From Armadillidium nasatum (taxonomy: Eukaryota > Arthropoda > Malacostraca > Isopoda > Armadillidiidae): a stretch of 22,500 bases of DNA. Shown piece by piece: positions 1 to 14,338 of this stretch. The position numbers and the translations under genes are program-made. The stretch covers positions 145,001-167,500 of the forward strand of contig SEYY01018463.1 in assembly GCA_009176605.1 (NCBI GenBank). The letters are read 5' to 3'. The notes under the pieces were generated by a model. It had not been told where the DNA came from and searched no databases. It was given only the letters and a program-made list of their open reading frames with translations. Positions within the stretch are counted from its first letter, which is position 1. Each line of letters starts with the position of its first letter.

Positions 1-283
<283 letters not shown>

Positions 284-285
284 CA

Positions 286-1343
286 CTATCACCTTTCCCA
301 CTTTCGTGAGGTGGTGCCCGCCACAATTCCCTTACAAACATAACTATTCTTACCTTTCAACGCTTTCGCCACCTCCCTCCATCTCTGTCTCCACAAATCT
401 TCTACCCTCGTCTAAACTCAAATTCCTTCCATCAAAATCACTCTCACTCCATCCATCCATCTCCACTTCGGCCTTCCCCTCCCCTTACCCTTCCCCTATC
501 TACATCGGATCTACGTACCTTGCCAACCATTCTGTTCTCTTTCATTCTTTACATGTGTCCAAACCATTTTAGCACATCCTCCTCCTCTCTATCAATTACA
601 CCCTTCTTCCATTTACACATCTCCCTTATTCTTTCATTTCTAATCCTATCAATCCTTCTCAATTTATATATCGCTCTCAAATCTTTCATTTCAAAGACAT
701 TGAAACTTTTTCTCGACCGAGCACTTATCGTCTATGTTTCACACACATACAATACAGAATTTGAACACATACATTCAAACATTCTTATCTTTATTTCTTT
801 CGAAATTTTTCCTTTCTTCCATACTTTTCTTAGGCTCCCCAATACTTTCATTCCTTCTACCACTCTGTTCTTTATTCCTTTTTCCGTCCCACCCTTACCT
901 TCCACCCAACATTACTAGATATTTGAATTCATTCACCTCCTCAAGTTTCCATTCTCACACTTCTACAAACCAATTCCTCCCTCCACATTTCCTCATCCCC
1001 ACCTCCAATCCTCATAACTTTATTCTTTGCTGGATTGAATTTCAATCTCGTAGTTTGCACATTTCCCTTCAAACTCTCTCACAAGTATTCTCATCTTTTC
1101 TCCAGATTCTGCCACCAACACATGCCGCATCATCTGCAAAAAGTAAAACATTCACTTCACATTCACCCTCCATATTTCTCAACGTAATACTCTTAACTTC
1201 TCTCTCCATTTTTCTAAGTAAACCATTCATCAATAGATTAAATAACATGGAGATATTACAAACCCTTGTCTCAATCCCACTCCTATGCTAAACCAATAAT
1301 CCGATAGTTCTCTTTTCACCCTCACTCTTGATCTACAATTCGC
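286..1343 (-). pseudogene. RTE-like non-LTR retrotransposon reverse transcriptase, decayed fragment
   Basis: The plus strand looks like featureless C/T-rich DNA, but the minus strand carries ordered reverse-transcriptase motifs in shifting frames. GLRQGFVISP lies at about 1250-1281 (motif before the active site), LLFADDAACV at about 1118-1146 (the F/Y-ADD catalytic box) and EFKYL at about 917-930. KNRVVEGMKVLGSLRKVW follows at about 815-870, then VLKWFGHM at about 552-575 and RGRPKW.WMDGV at about 445-482. This order matches the second half of an RTE/BovB-like ORF: palm, thumb, then the conserved C-terminal WxGHxxRM and RGRPxxxWxD boxes. The copy is dead: there is a stop straight after WFGHM (549-551) and at least two frameshifts. 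The 5' part (endonuclease and fingers) is missing and is replaced by a (TA)n tract at 1344. RTE-clade placement is inferred from motif style; CR1-like is less likely. Confidence 0.8.

Positions 1344-1431
<88 letters not shown>
1344..1431. repeat. (TA)n microsatellite
   Basis: TA tract with one phase break near 1363. It sits exactly between the truncated 5' side of the RTE-like remnant and the inverted end of the GGATGC element. Confidence 0.98.
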
Positions 1432-2244
<813 letters not shown>

Positions 2245-2356
2245 CTTTAAATAAGTAGAATCTTAAGTTTGATCATTATTTCATTTATAGAATGCTCTAG
2301 ATGTTCTTTGTGATTTTTTCATCATTAAGATTAAGCTCAAGGAGAGCAATGATATC

Positions 2357-2961
<605 letters not shown>

Positions 2962-4306
2962 GTTTAAGAAAATATGACGTCTTGCATGTCTGAATGCTAC
3001 TACACTTGTGTCGTTATTCCATTGGAATGAGAAAATATGACGTCTTGCAGGTCTGAATGATATTACACTTGTGTCGTTATTCCATTGGAATGAGAAAATA
3101 TGATGTCTTGCAGGTCTGAATGCTACTACACTTTTGTCGTTATTCTATTGGAATGAGAAAATATGATGTCTTGCAGGTCTGAATGCTATTACACTTGTGT
3201 CGTTATTCCATTGGAATGAGAAAATATGATGTCTTGCAGGTCTGAATGCTACTACACTTGTGTCGTTATTCCATTGGAATGAGAAAATATGACGTCTTGC
3301 AGGTCTGAATGCTACTACACTTGTGTCGTTATTCCATTGGAATGAGGAAATATAATGTCTTGCAGGTCTGAATGCTACTTCACTTGTGTCGTTATTCTAT
3401 TGTAATGAGAAAATATGACGTCTTGCAGGTCTGAATGCTACTACACTTGTGTCGTTATTCTATTGGAATGAGAAAATATGATGACTTGCAGGTCTGAATG
3501 CTACTACACTTGTGTCGTTATTCCATTGGAATGAGAAAATATGACGTCTTGCAGGTCTGAATGCTACTACACTTGTGTCGTTATTCCATTGGAATGAGAA
3601 AATATGACGTCTTGCAGGTCTGAATGCTATTACACTTGTGTCGTTATTCCATTGGAATGAGAAAATATGATGTCTTGCAGGTCTGAATGCTACTACACTT
3701 TTGTCGTTATTCTATTGGAATGAGAAAATATGATGTCTTGCAGGTCTGAATGCTACTACACTTGTGTCGTTATTCCATTGGAATGAGAAAATATGATGAC
3801 TTGCAGGTCTGAATGCTACTACACTTGTGTCGTTATTCCATTGGAATGAGGAAATATAATGTCTTGCAGGTCTGAATGCTACTTCACTTGTGTCGTTATT
3901 CTACTGTAATGAGAAAATATGACGTCTTGCAGGTCTGAATGCTACTACACTTGTGTCGTTATTCTATTGGAATGAGAAAATATGATGACGTCTTGCACTA
4001 CACTTGGTCTGAATGAGAAAATATTACACTTGTGTCGTTATTCCATTGGAATGAGGAAATATGATGTCTTGCAGGTCTGAATGCTACTACACTTTTGTCG
4101 TTATTCTATTGGAATGAGAAAATATGATGTCTTGCAGGTCTGAATGCTACTACACTTGTGTCGTTATTCCATTGGAATCAGAAAATATGATGACTTGCAG
4201 GTCTGAATGCTACTACACTTGTGTCGTTATTCTATTGGAATGAGAAAATATGATGACTTGCAGGTCTGAATGGTACTACACTTGTGTCGTTATTCCATTG
4301 GAATGA
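2962..4306. repeat. 63-bp tandem satellite, about 21 copies
   Basis: The unit starts at GAATGAGAAAATATGACGTC and continues through TTGCAGGTCTGAATGCTAC to TTATTCCATTG. Unit starts fall exactly 63 bp apart from 2962 to 3970, then at 4049, 4112, 4175, 4238 and 4301. The unit starting at 3970 is 79 bp and internally scrambled. Copies differ at a few diagnostic positions: GACGTC, GATGTC or GATGAC; CTTGTG or CTTTTG; ATTCCA or ATTCTA; CTACTACA or CTACTTCA. The period is divisible by 3, but no strand or frame stays open: units with ATTCTATTG place a TAG in the only candidate minus frame. It is therefore a non-coding satellite. Confidence 0.97.
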
Positions 4307-5347
<1,041 letters not shown>

Positions 5348-5384
5348 GTAAGGAGAGCGAGATCTCATTCAAAAGGAGCATATC

Positions 5385-5483
5385 GGCCATTGATTTGCAA
5401 TTGCAAATATTGCAAACTAAGGCCCCATTTATTGCAATGTTGCAAGCTCAGGGGCCATTTATTGCAATGTTTTAAGTCCAGGG
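5385..5483. repeat. Short degenerate tandem repeat (about 30-36 bp unit)
   Basis: Three related units start at about 5385, 5421 and 5451. Each has a GGCC core followed by ATTTATTGCAATGTT or a variant. The last two are nearly identical over about 20 bp. The rest of 5345-5704 holds nothing else I can name. Confidence 0.6.
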
Positions 5484-5700
5484 ATCTTTCTGACCCCTAT
5501 TTCTAGGGTTCACAGGCCACTTTCCCAAAGATTAATATCATTCCTAAGTATTGGTGGTGTACCATAACATCCATTTTTTTCATGCCATAACATACCATTC
5601 ATACAATGTGGCATTCCCAGGCTCCTTCCTGAACACCATTCTACGAGTGAAGAGAACGTCTTCGTGAGAGTACCCTCCTTTAGGGGCTAATGGTGTTGCC

Positions 5701-5704
<4 letters not shown>

Positions 5705-5784
<80 letters not shown>
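5705..5784. repeat. (CT)n microsatellite with CTAT tail
   Basis: About 34 CT dinucleotides pass into a short (CTAT)n run. On the minus strand this is (AG)n. Confidence 0.98.
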
Positions 5785-5785
<1 letters not shown>

Positions 5786-5940
5786 TCATGAAATACACGG
5801 AAACACCGAAAAAGCAACACTATTCGCCCCCCCTTTTTTTTAAAATCATATCATTTTTAGCTTCTAAGCAGACTTTCTGTTATAGAAAGAATAACGTGTT
5901 TATTACTGGCTATTGACCTAAGGCTTCAAATATTTTGATT

Positions 5941-5970
5941 AATAATAACATTAATAATAATAATAATAAT

Positions 5971-6054
<84 letters not shown>
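5941..6054. repeat. Compound (TAA)n-(TA)n microsatellite
   Basis: (TAA)n at 5941-5975 changes directly into (TA)n at 5975-6054. The right end abuts the tail side of the SINE-like element read on the minus strand. Confidence 0.97.
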
Positions 6055-6060
<6 letters not shown>

Positions 6061-6155
6061 ATCATGAAAAATCCTTATCTCATATTGTCTGGAACAAGGA
6101 TGTGAACCCGGGTATCAGAATCTGAGTGCCACGGCTCTATCTGTTTAACCACGAT
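6055..6155 (-). mobile_element. tRNA-derived SINE-like remnant
   Basis: On the minus strand an A-box-like TGGTTAAACAG (6151-6141) is followed by a B-box-like GGTTCACATCC (6108-6098). The two starts are 43 nt apart, close to the tRNA spacing of about 44. Between them GAGCCGTGGCACTCAGATTC resembles a tRNA D-arm to anticodon-arm region, and CCCGGGTTC resembles the T-arm. The B-box departs from GGTTCRANNCC at one base, and I could not draw a clean cloverleaf. A SINE head or tRNA pseudogene is therefore more likely than a functional tRNA. The 3' side runs into (TA)n/(TAA)n, which could be its tail. Confidence 0.5.
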
Positions 6156-6309
6156 TGTATTACTTCATTAAACTCAAATTATATTTTTCAATGAATTTAT
6201 TGAGTTTATAATTATTTTATTTCCATTGTATTTTATTTTAATTACCAATGAAATACATACAACCACAAAGAGGTATACAAGAAATACGAAAAGGCAGATT
6301 CTTAAATTA

Positions 6310-6319
6310 AATATATATA

Positions 6320-6403
<84 letters not shown>
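6310..6403. repeat. (TA)n microsatellite
   Basis: TA tract with one phase break near 6322. Confidence 0.98.
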
Positions 6404-6405
<2 letters not shown>

Positions 6406-6492
6406 GAATGTTGCAACCGTCAGTAGCTACACACTCATTATAAGCAAGTCATTATCACATGGTTATTAAGTAATTTGTAATCTATATGATAG

Positions 6493-6532
6493 TCTATCTC
6501 TCTATCTATCTACTTATCTCTTTTTCTACATA

Positions 6533-6618
<86 letters not shown>
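6493..6618. repeat. (TATC)-rich run followed by (TA)n
   Basis: Short TATC/TCTA repeats (6493-6535) lead into a pure TA tract at 6535-6618. Confidence 0.95.
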
Positions 6619-6621
<3 letters not shown>

Positions 6622-7172
6622 GATATGACTGTCGTCGAGAGTGGATGTGCTAGGAAGCAGATAAGTTAGGAACATCATAAGAAAGACATAAGAGAGTAGA
6701 AGAGAAGAGAAGAGAGGAGGAGAGAAGAGAGGAGAAGAAAAGAGAGGGATACTGGATCTAGGGCTATGAGATCATCTTTCTAAGATTGCATTGTTTGTTA
6801 AGCTCATTGAACAAAATTAATCAAAGGAAAAATTTGATTTTTCGTTATAATATTTCAGTATTTTCTTAAAAGTAAATTTAAAGAAATTTAACAAAATTAT
6901 TTTGTAATAATACGTGGTGAAGCAAAACATTTTTCGATACAACGTACTTTCTGCAGTTAAATGAAAAATTAAATATTTAAAGGAAAAAATTAGTTTAAAA
7001 AGTAACTTCTGGTCGACAAAGGATAGTGGCTATTCCAACGCAGTCAGGGCAAATGAAGAATAGTTCTTTGCATGGTTAAAGAGGCTGGGAACCTTTTATA
7101 ACTAGTTTTTCTCTTCCCACGTACGCATGCAGGAATATGAATAAATTCGGAAGTTGACACCACACATACACC
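6619..7172. other. Spacer with a GA-rich segment
   Basis: A purine-rich AGAGAAGAGA-type stretch lies at about 6686-6747. The rest is A/T-rich and holds no recognisable gene. Confidence 0.6.
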
Positions 7173-7289
<117 letters not shown>

Positions 7290-7344
7290 AACAAACAATA
7301 CCTGTTTTCGCACTCACACAAAATCACACACACACACACACACA

Positions 7345-8280
7345 AATACTCAAGCATAAATAATCCTTTTCCGTCTAGCAAACCCTTCCCTTTTAAGCTT
7401 CAAGATCACTTTACCTTCCCATTTTTGCACCCCAACATTTTTACTTTCGCGTAACTAAACCTTTTATGTTTGGGAAACTCTCCCTTTAGCGTTTTAATTC
7501 TTCTATATCTTACTTACATTTTGAGCTTCCTCAGCCTTTGCATTTTCACATATCTAATCCTTCAGCCGCTTCCCAAGAGCCCTTCTTCATCGTTTCAAGT
7601 CTCAGTCTTTACCTTATGTTTATTATTGCGCTGTCTTTCTATGACATCATATGTAACAGCTACTTTATCTCATAAAATTACAACATATTATAAACACGTA
7701 ACAGCATTAACTGAGTATTCTTCATACATGTGACGTTGATTACGAAGTTGACATAACTCATTTCCTTATCTGCTAAATAACTCATTGTATAAAAACAATT
7801 CAGAAGTAATCTTTATTCTTTTTTGCCGAATTCTTTTTCTAACCTGATTTCTCAACTGTAATTTTAGACCTTACCTAGTCCTTTGTCATTTTCCTTTATA
7901 TAAATCTTAAAACTTAATGTAGGTAATTTTATGTTTTCAATTTAAGTTTTATTTAGATCTCATGAATTCAGCCTAAATTTTACTTAAGCTTTTAAGCTTA
8001 GTTTTACTTAGGTCTAAAGAATTTTATGTTTTCAATTTGTATTGTAATGGATTTCAAGTTTTTTAAATTTTAAAGCATCAATTAAAATGTTTACCTTTAT
8101 TTTTTTAGTATTCATTTAGGTGTTTCATTTTTTATTTTTCTAGAGTTTAATATTTTATTTTATTTTTTTAGTTTTTATTTAATTATTTAGATTTATTTTT
8201 AAATTTTTACGTTTTTCATATTTATTTCTTTATTATTTTTAGAGCTGAAAGCCTTGAAGCAGTAAAAAGGTTAATCACGC
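7345..8280. other. C/T- then T-rich spacer, nothing recognised
   Basis: The first half is C/T-rich on the plus strand and the second half is strongly T-rich. An 87-codon open frame at 7470-7733 has a hydrophobic composition that follows from the base bias. It has no known motif and I do not call it a gene. Confidence 0.55.
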
Positions 8281-8862
8281 ACAAATGCACATACACTCTC
8301 ACACACGGAACCACACACACAAATACATAAGACACATTTTAAATCACATAAACTATGCATAACAAGAAGCACAATCACATACATGCATACATTTATTCAT
8401 ATACAAAGCAGTTGTATCAAACTAATTGAAATTAATTTAAAATTCACCACAACATACACTGTTGTACTTGGTGTATCAAAGTAAAGTTCATGTATATTAC
8501 TTCTAATAATCGCCATACACTCTTTTGATACCTTTAATTAACAGCAAACCTTTACAATATATGTCTTACAAAACACCTCCCTAACACAAACTGAATTTTT
8601 TTATTAACACTTTACTCATACTCGCTCGCTGCATTCAACTTTTTTGCATTGCCTTTCAAAGACATTACTTACATTTCTACTCCACGTCATCTAGCATATC
8701 CTTTAATCTACATACTTATCATAACTTTTCCACACTAAGGCGCAAACAAAGTCATCATAGTATTTATCTGGCTTTCATGTTAGAGAACTTTGCATTTCAT
8801 TATTCGCTTCCAAGCTGCTCAACATATAATTTGAATATCCAAGGGTAATCTAACCTTGTTGC
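8281..8862. other. CA-containing AT-rich spacer
   Basis: Scattered ACACAC/ATACAC runs at 8281-8400, then A/T-rich unique sequence. No gene is supported. Confidence 0.55.
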
Positions 8863-8865
8863 TGG

Positions 8866-9100
8866 GGCATGATCAAAGACATGCCGGCATCTTTCTATCT
8901 CATACATTTCTTACACCAAACTCTTATTTAAATTTATCTTTAAGTTTATACTCCGATTGCACTGAATCATATAAAGGTTATAAGGTTTCATCTATCATAC
9001 ATGCACACACATACACAAACACAATAGCTCAAACACACGCACACACGAGCATATACACGCACACACATGCATGCACACACGTACACATACATACACATTC
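8866..9100. repeat. Diverged dispersed repeat, copy A
   Basis: GGCATGATCAAAGACATGCC begins a segment that continues through TATTTAAATTTATCTTTAAG and TGCACTGAATCAT into a (CA)-rich end. The same order of landmarks recurs at 9874-10115 with many substitutions and a short insertion. This is a diverged repeat pair about 1 kb apart in the same orientation. Origin unknown. Confidence 0.7.
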
Positions 9101-9516
9101 CTGAAACTTTTTTGTCAAGGAACTAATGAACCATTACTCTTTTTCATCTATTGATCGTCATCGTGGATTTCTCTTAACCATGTAGCTTCAAAGTTGTATT
9201 TTCTGCCCACTCGATTTTCAACTTATCCATCTTGAATTTATTTCTTTCGGACTGAGAAATTATCGCTGAACTCATGTTTCTCATCTTTCTTCACACAAAT
9301 ATCATGATCGCTAAATCATCATGCTATAACTCGTATAAACAGAGTAAACATCCCTTTTCGAGATCTCACTTTAGCAGTAAGGCAAACTATTTATATATAT
9401 ATTCCTCACTCAATCGTATCAGTCATACGTGGATGTTATCACTGAACAGTCAGGCAGAAAATTTTAAATATGTTTGCAAAAAAAAGGTGAGTAAGAAGTC
9501 AGGTGTCATCAATATG

Positions 9517-9740
9517 AACTTTAGATCCCTATATTTAACTTAACTTTATAAATTAAGTATGAGCGAAAACAGGCCGTCACCTATATTGCACATATAATCA
9601 GCTGAACCTTCATATACATTTCTCATCCTACACCTAAAAACTTGTACTTTATAAAACTCAATATTCAACCTAACTTTTAATTTGGGAATAATCAAAGACA
9701 TACCGACATCTCTCTTTATCGCACAATTTGTAGAACTATA
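9517..9740. repeat. Diverged dispersed repeat, partial copy B
   Basis: It opens with an AACTTTAGATCCCTATATTT block that also occurs, with three changes, at 9835. It then carries an ATCAAAGACATACCGACATC block from 9691 that matches the head of copies A and C. The intervening sequence differs, so this is a rearranged or partial copy. Confidence 0.55.
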
Positions 9741-9834
9741 CATAAACTTTATTTCCTATTCCCACCAACATACAGTATAACTTGTGTTTTATTGAACTTA
9801 TATACGTTTTACAACCTAAGCCCTATCAATATAT

Positions 9835-10115
9835 AACTTTAAATCCCTGTGTTTAACTTAACTTTAACCCTAAGGCATGGTCAAAGACATACCGACTTCT
9901 CTTTATATCTCAAACATTTCATGTCCTAATCTCTTATTCGCAGAAAATTTTTACTTATTTAAATTTATCTTTAAGTTTAATGAGCTGATTGCAGTGAATC
10001 ATGCAAGAGTATAAGGATTCATCCATCAACCATACCTACATACACTCACACACATTCACATACACAAATCTATGCACATACTCACACACATACAAGAACA
10101 TACACACACACAAGC
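9835..10115. repeat. Diverged dispersed repeat, copy C
   Basis: It carries the opening AACTTTAAATCCCTGTG block shared with copy B. The segment shared with copy A follows: GGCATGGTCAAAGACATACC, then TATTTAAATTTATCTTTAAG, TGCAGTGAATCATG and a (CA)-rich end. It is the most complete of the three copies. Confidence 0.65.
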
Positions 10116-10212
10116 ATGCACAGTTATTTATGAAGTTATAATTTGCAGAGAGGGAAAGAGAGAGAGAGGCTATTGTTTGATTTATTTATGGTAAGTTAGA
10201 TGAGTTTTTGAA

Positions 10213-10390
<178 letters not shown>

Positions 10391-10423
10391 CTATTGAATA
10401 ACTTTACCCTTTACCCATATGAA

Positions 10424-10518
<95 letters not shown>
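10424..10518. repeat. (TA)n microsatellite
   Basis: TA tract with a TT break near 10430. Confidence 0.98.
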
Positions 10519-10521
<3 letters not shown>

Positions 10522-11764
10522 CCCCGAAAACAAGAATCTAGTGCATTATACCCTGTTGTTCTGCTCTAAATTAAGATCTTATATAAAAACATTCCTCTTT
10601 TGAATATTATTTTCTTAACCAACATCCTTGGATTATTTACGTTTAGATTTCAGAATAAAAAGAATTAATTTTATTTGAAATCTATAAAAGTTTCATTGAA
10701 TTTAGAAGCTTATATTACTTTATGCATAAAATTTCTGTTTTACATTTCTTAGTGTACTTTTCAGCATAATTGAAACAAAATCTCCAATTAAGGATTCTTT
10801 ACCCTGACATCAACACTTGTCAATCGAAACGGTCTTTTTAGCTAGAAGAAAATCTCTTTATGCGCTTTGCTTAGTAGAATTAAAAGTTATTTTTAATATA
10901 TGGCATGGATAGGAATTCGATTGTAAAAGAATAGGAAAACTTTCGCCTGAGAACTGAGGGGTGATGTTTGAATATATGAATTATCGAACTTCTGTCAATA
11001 CGAAAGAATTTATGAGAAATATATGTATAAGTGACAAAAAAAATTTCCTGACGTATGTGTCTTTAACGTCTTAGGGATATGAGAGTACTGACAACTGAGA
11101 CTGATGTGCAGAAGCATCTTGCCGGAAATCGTAATTATTTTGAGAAATTCATTTTCTAAAAGCCTTTTTGAGAGCTTTCCTATAATTACTTTGTACACCC
11201 ACGCATACGCGTAACAAATTACTCTCACACAAAACTTAGGCGTGAGAAAATGAATCTTATTCCGTTTCTTCCACTGAATTACAGGAAGCATCAATAGTTA
11301 AAATTAAATATTTAGAAGAGAGGAAGATGTGGCATGAATTTTGTACTTACGAAATCATTTTAAAATAAATATTTAGAGTTTCACTTTATTAACTAAAGAC
11401 TGAAATTACTTAAAGCAATTAGAAAACGTTAAAACTTATTATCATAATTTATTCTTAAATTACCTTATTTTCATGAACAATTAAAAGAAAGAAGAAATCA
11501 GGATAAAACTAAGTTTAAATTAGGCATTGGAATTTATATAATAATTAATTAAATAGTGAATCTTCGAAAGTTTTATCTCATTCCCAATAGTTTTAAAAAT
11601 TCCAATTCATATTCTAAGCAATTTAAATCTGAGATATTTAATTATTTTCTTTTTAAATTCTTTCATCAGAATAATTCAAATTTTAATAAATTATTTTATT
11701 TAAAATGCAACAATCACTTGTATATAATATAATTGGTTAATGATTTCTTTCAGAACAACCTTTG
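10519..11764. other. AT-rich unique sequence, possibly intronic
   Basis: No gene is recognised. The minus open frame at 11010-11294 (94 codons) lacks any familiar motif and has a base composition like its surroundings. If the Ig exon at 12070-12245 belongs to a live gene, this lies in the intron downstream of it. The expected next coding exon was not found here. Confidence 0.5.
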
Positions 11765-11933
<169 letters not shown>

Positions 11934-12069
11934 GGAAATTTTCTGGTTTCTTTAGTAAAGCTACAAAATAATTTTAGACGATTGGAATAATGAGAATATT
12001 GGGAACAACTTTCAATTTTCAAAACAAAAATTTTTTTTCCTACTAAAATAACGACGAAATTGACCTTAC

Positions 12070-12245
12070 CTCGAAGTACGTAAATTGTTACTGTGGCTGG
12101 GGACGCGTTCTCCGGAGCACAGGTGTAGTTACCTGAATGAGAGCCCCTTACATTCTCAATCCTCAGGTTTGATATAACTTTTTTCTCTTTGTCCTCAACT
12201 ATTTCTTCTTTTCCAGTGAATTGCAAAACGTTTCCATTATGGTAC
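12070..12245 (-). CDS. Internal exon of a dpr/zig-8-like Ig-domain cell-surface protein (second Ig domain)
   Basis: The exon encodes 58 full codons that start [11 protein letters not shown], pass through [20 protein letters not shown] and end TVTIYVLR. The DSGxYxC-type F strand (HSGNYTC), the preceding L.I.NV segment and the closing [10 protein letters not shown] strand are the signature of the second Ig domain. The family is the arthropod dpr and nematode zig-8 proteins: membrane-attached neuronal surface molecules that bind DIP partners in synaptic recognition. Only the F-strand cysteine is here; its B-strand partner must lie in the preceding exon. The acceptor is TTATCTTCCTTCAG|G and the donor CGAG|GTAAGG, both close to consensus. 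The exon begins with the last base of a split codon and ends with the first base of another. A leading split TGG would give the usual C-strand W before YHNG. No other exon of the gene was found. The family is clear; which paralogue it is cannot be told. Confidence 0.87.
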
Positions 12246-12408
12246 CTGAAGGAAGATAATAAAATCACTTGATTGGTTTTATTTAGCAGCGGCAATTCGC
12301 ATTTCTTTGCTTTGCATTTTTTTTTTTTTTTAAAGAAAAACAACTCTGTAAATGTAACTTGGTTTAAAATATATTTACAATTTTTAATGGTTATAGATTC
12401 ACACGCAG

Positions 12409-12576
<168 letters not shown>

Positions 12577-12582
12577 CATTGT

Positions 12583-12601
12583 TTAGATAGGTAGATAGAT
12601 G

Positions 12602-12686
<85 letters not shown>

Positions 12687-12694
12687 GTAGGTAG
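12583..12694. repeat. (GATA)n microsatellite
   Basis: About 25 GATA units (TATC on the minus strand) with GGTA variants at both ends. It is separated from the TA tract by only about 10 bp, forming a compound array of about 285 bp. Confidence 0.98.
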
Positions 12695-13274
12695 CTTTAT
12701 AATTCAAAAATATATATTTAAAGTGCAAGTATTACTTAAATCGCAGGGATTTGATTTTTGACACCGAGAACGCATCAGGATCGATGATTCCGCGACAAGA
12801 AATGCACTGCCATATTGTTTTCGTTTTCTCAATCCTAGATGATTGTTATTTCGTGTCTCTTCTTATGTTTTTATTGATATAAATTTTTTCCTATAAGTCA
12901 GTTTTAGTTACAGGCACAACGTAATATTTGTGCGTTTGTTTGCAATAAAAGAGTTGCTACTTTTAATATATTTTATCATCTGGATTTTTCCTTATAATAA
13001 GTTAGTCATTAGAATAATAATATATTTGGGTTGGTAATCCGAGTTAAATGATATTGAAGATTGGCTTATTTTCCATAAATATTTATTAATGTATGGAATA
13101 CAATTAAAAATGATATGAAAATGAAAAACAGTTTTAAATGAAAGAAAAATCTCACTTTCTCATTTCGGAAAATGTCAAATGACTATTTGATCTTCAAGAT
13201 CTTCAAGATTTTCACTAGCATTTTCCACCATCCTTATCTTTATTATATCAAGAAATCTTCAAGATATGAATAAC
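12695..13274. other. AT-rich spacer, nothing recognised
   Basis: No gene is supported. A local triplication of ATCTTCAAG lies at about 13190-13212. The upstream exon expected for the Ig gene was not seen. Confidence 0.55.
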
Positions 13275-13479
13275 TACACTACAATAATTGTCCTAACGAA
13301 TCGTTGGGACGAGTGTCAAATATGTCACAATAAAATTTTCAATAGAGAAAAAGACATGTTAAGAATAAGAAAGTTGCTTCACCGATTTACTTTCTAATAA
13401 GAAAATAACTGCAAAAAATTTGTTGTGACATTTTTGCCACTTTCCCCCAATGATTCGTTAGGACTATTTTTACAGTGTA
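13275..13479. mobile_element. MITE with about 70-bp terminal inverted repeats
   Basis: The left end, TACACTACAATAATTGTCC..., and the reverse complement of the right end, TACACTGTAAAAATAGTCC..., align without gaps. The alignment extends over about 70 bp and includes shared TCCTAACGAATC and ATGTCACAA blocks. Ends of the form TA-CACT...AGTG-TA suggest a TA target-site duplication, as in Tc1/mariner-derived elements. At 205 bp with no coding capacity it fits a non-autonomous element. The superfamily is inferred from the ends only. Confidence 0.82.
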
Positions 13480-14077
<598 letters not shown>

Positions 14078-14199
14078 TTAGGATCTTACAAGTATTGCTA
14101 TATCGGCTATATGGGCTCGTAAAGTAGGATTTGTTTGGTTCATATACAAAGGTTTTTCCAATATCGTTTTTCCTAAGGAATATTTCTGTGCGCTTGCAG

Positions 14200-14338
<139 letters not shown>

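Noticed and set aside
2962..4306. CRISPR-like array or repeat-protein gene
   Set aside because: The units are head-to-tail with no spacers, and no frame on either strand stays open because units with ATTCTATTG create a TAG in the minus frame. It is a eukaryotic satellite.
2962..4306. GACGTC/TGACGTC in many satellite units as a regulatory (CRE-like) site
   Set aside because: The motif is lost in about half the units (GATGTC, GATGAC), so it is not conserved as expected for a functional site.
5705..5784. (CT)n tract as a promoter GAGA element
   Set aside because: It is a plain long microsatellite with no transcription start or gene nearby.
7470..7733. 87-codon plus-strand hydrophobic open frame
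   Set aside because: The hydrophobicity follows from the T/C-rich sequence. No motif or signal of selection.
11010..11294. 94-codon minus-strand open frame
   Set aside because: No recognisable motif, base composition as in the surroundings, no splice or promoter context. Likely chance.
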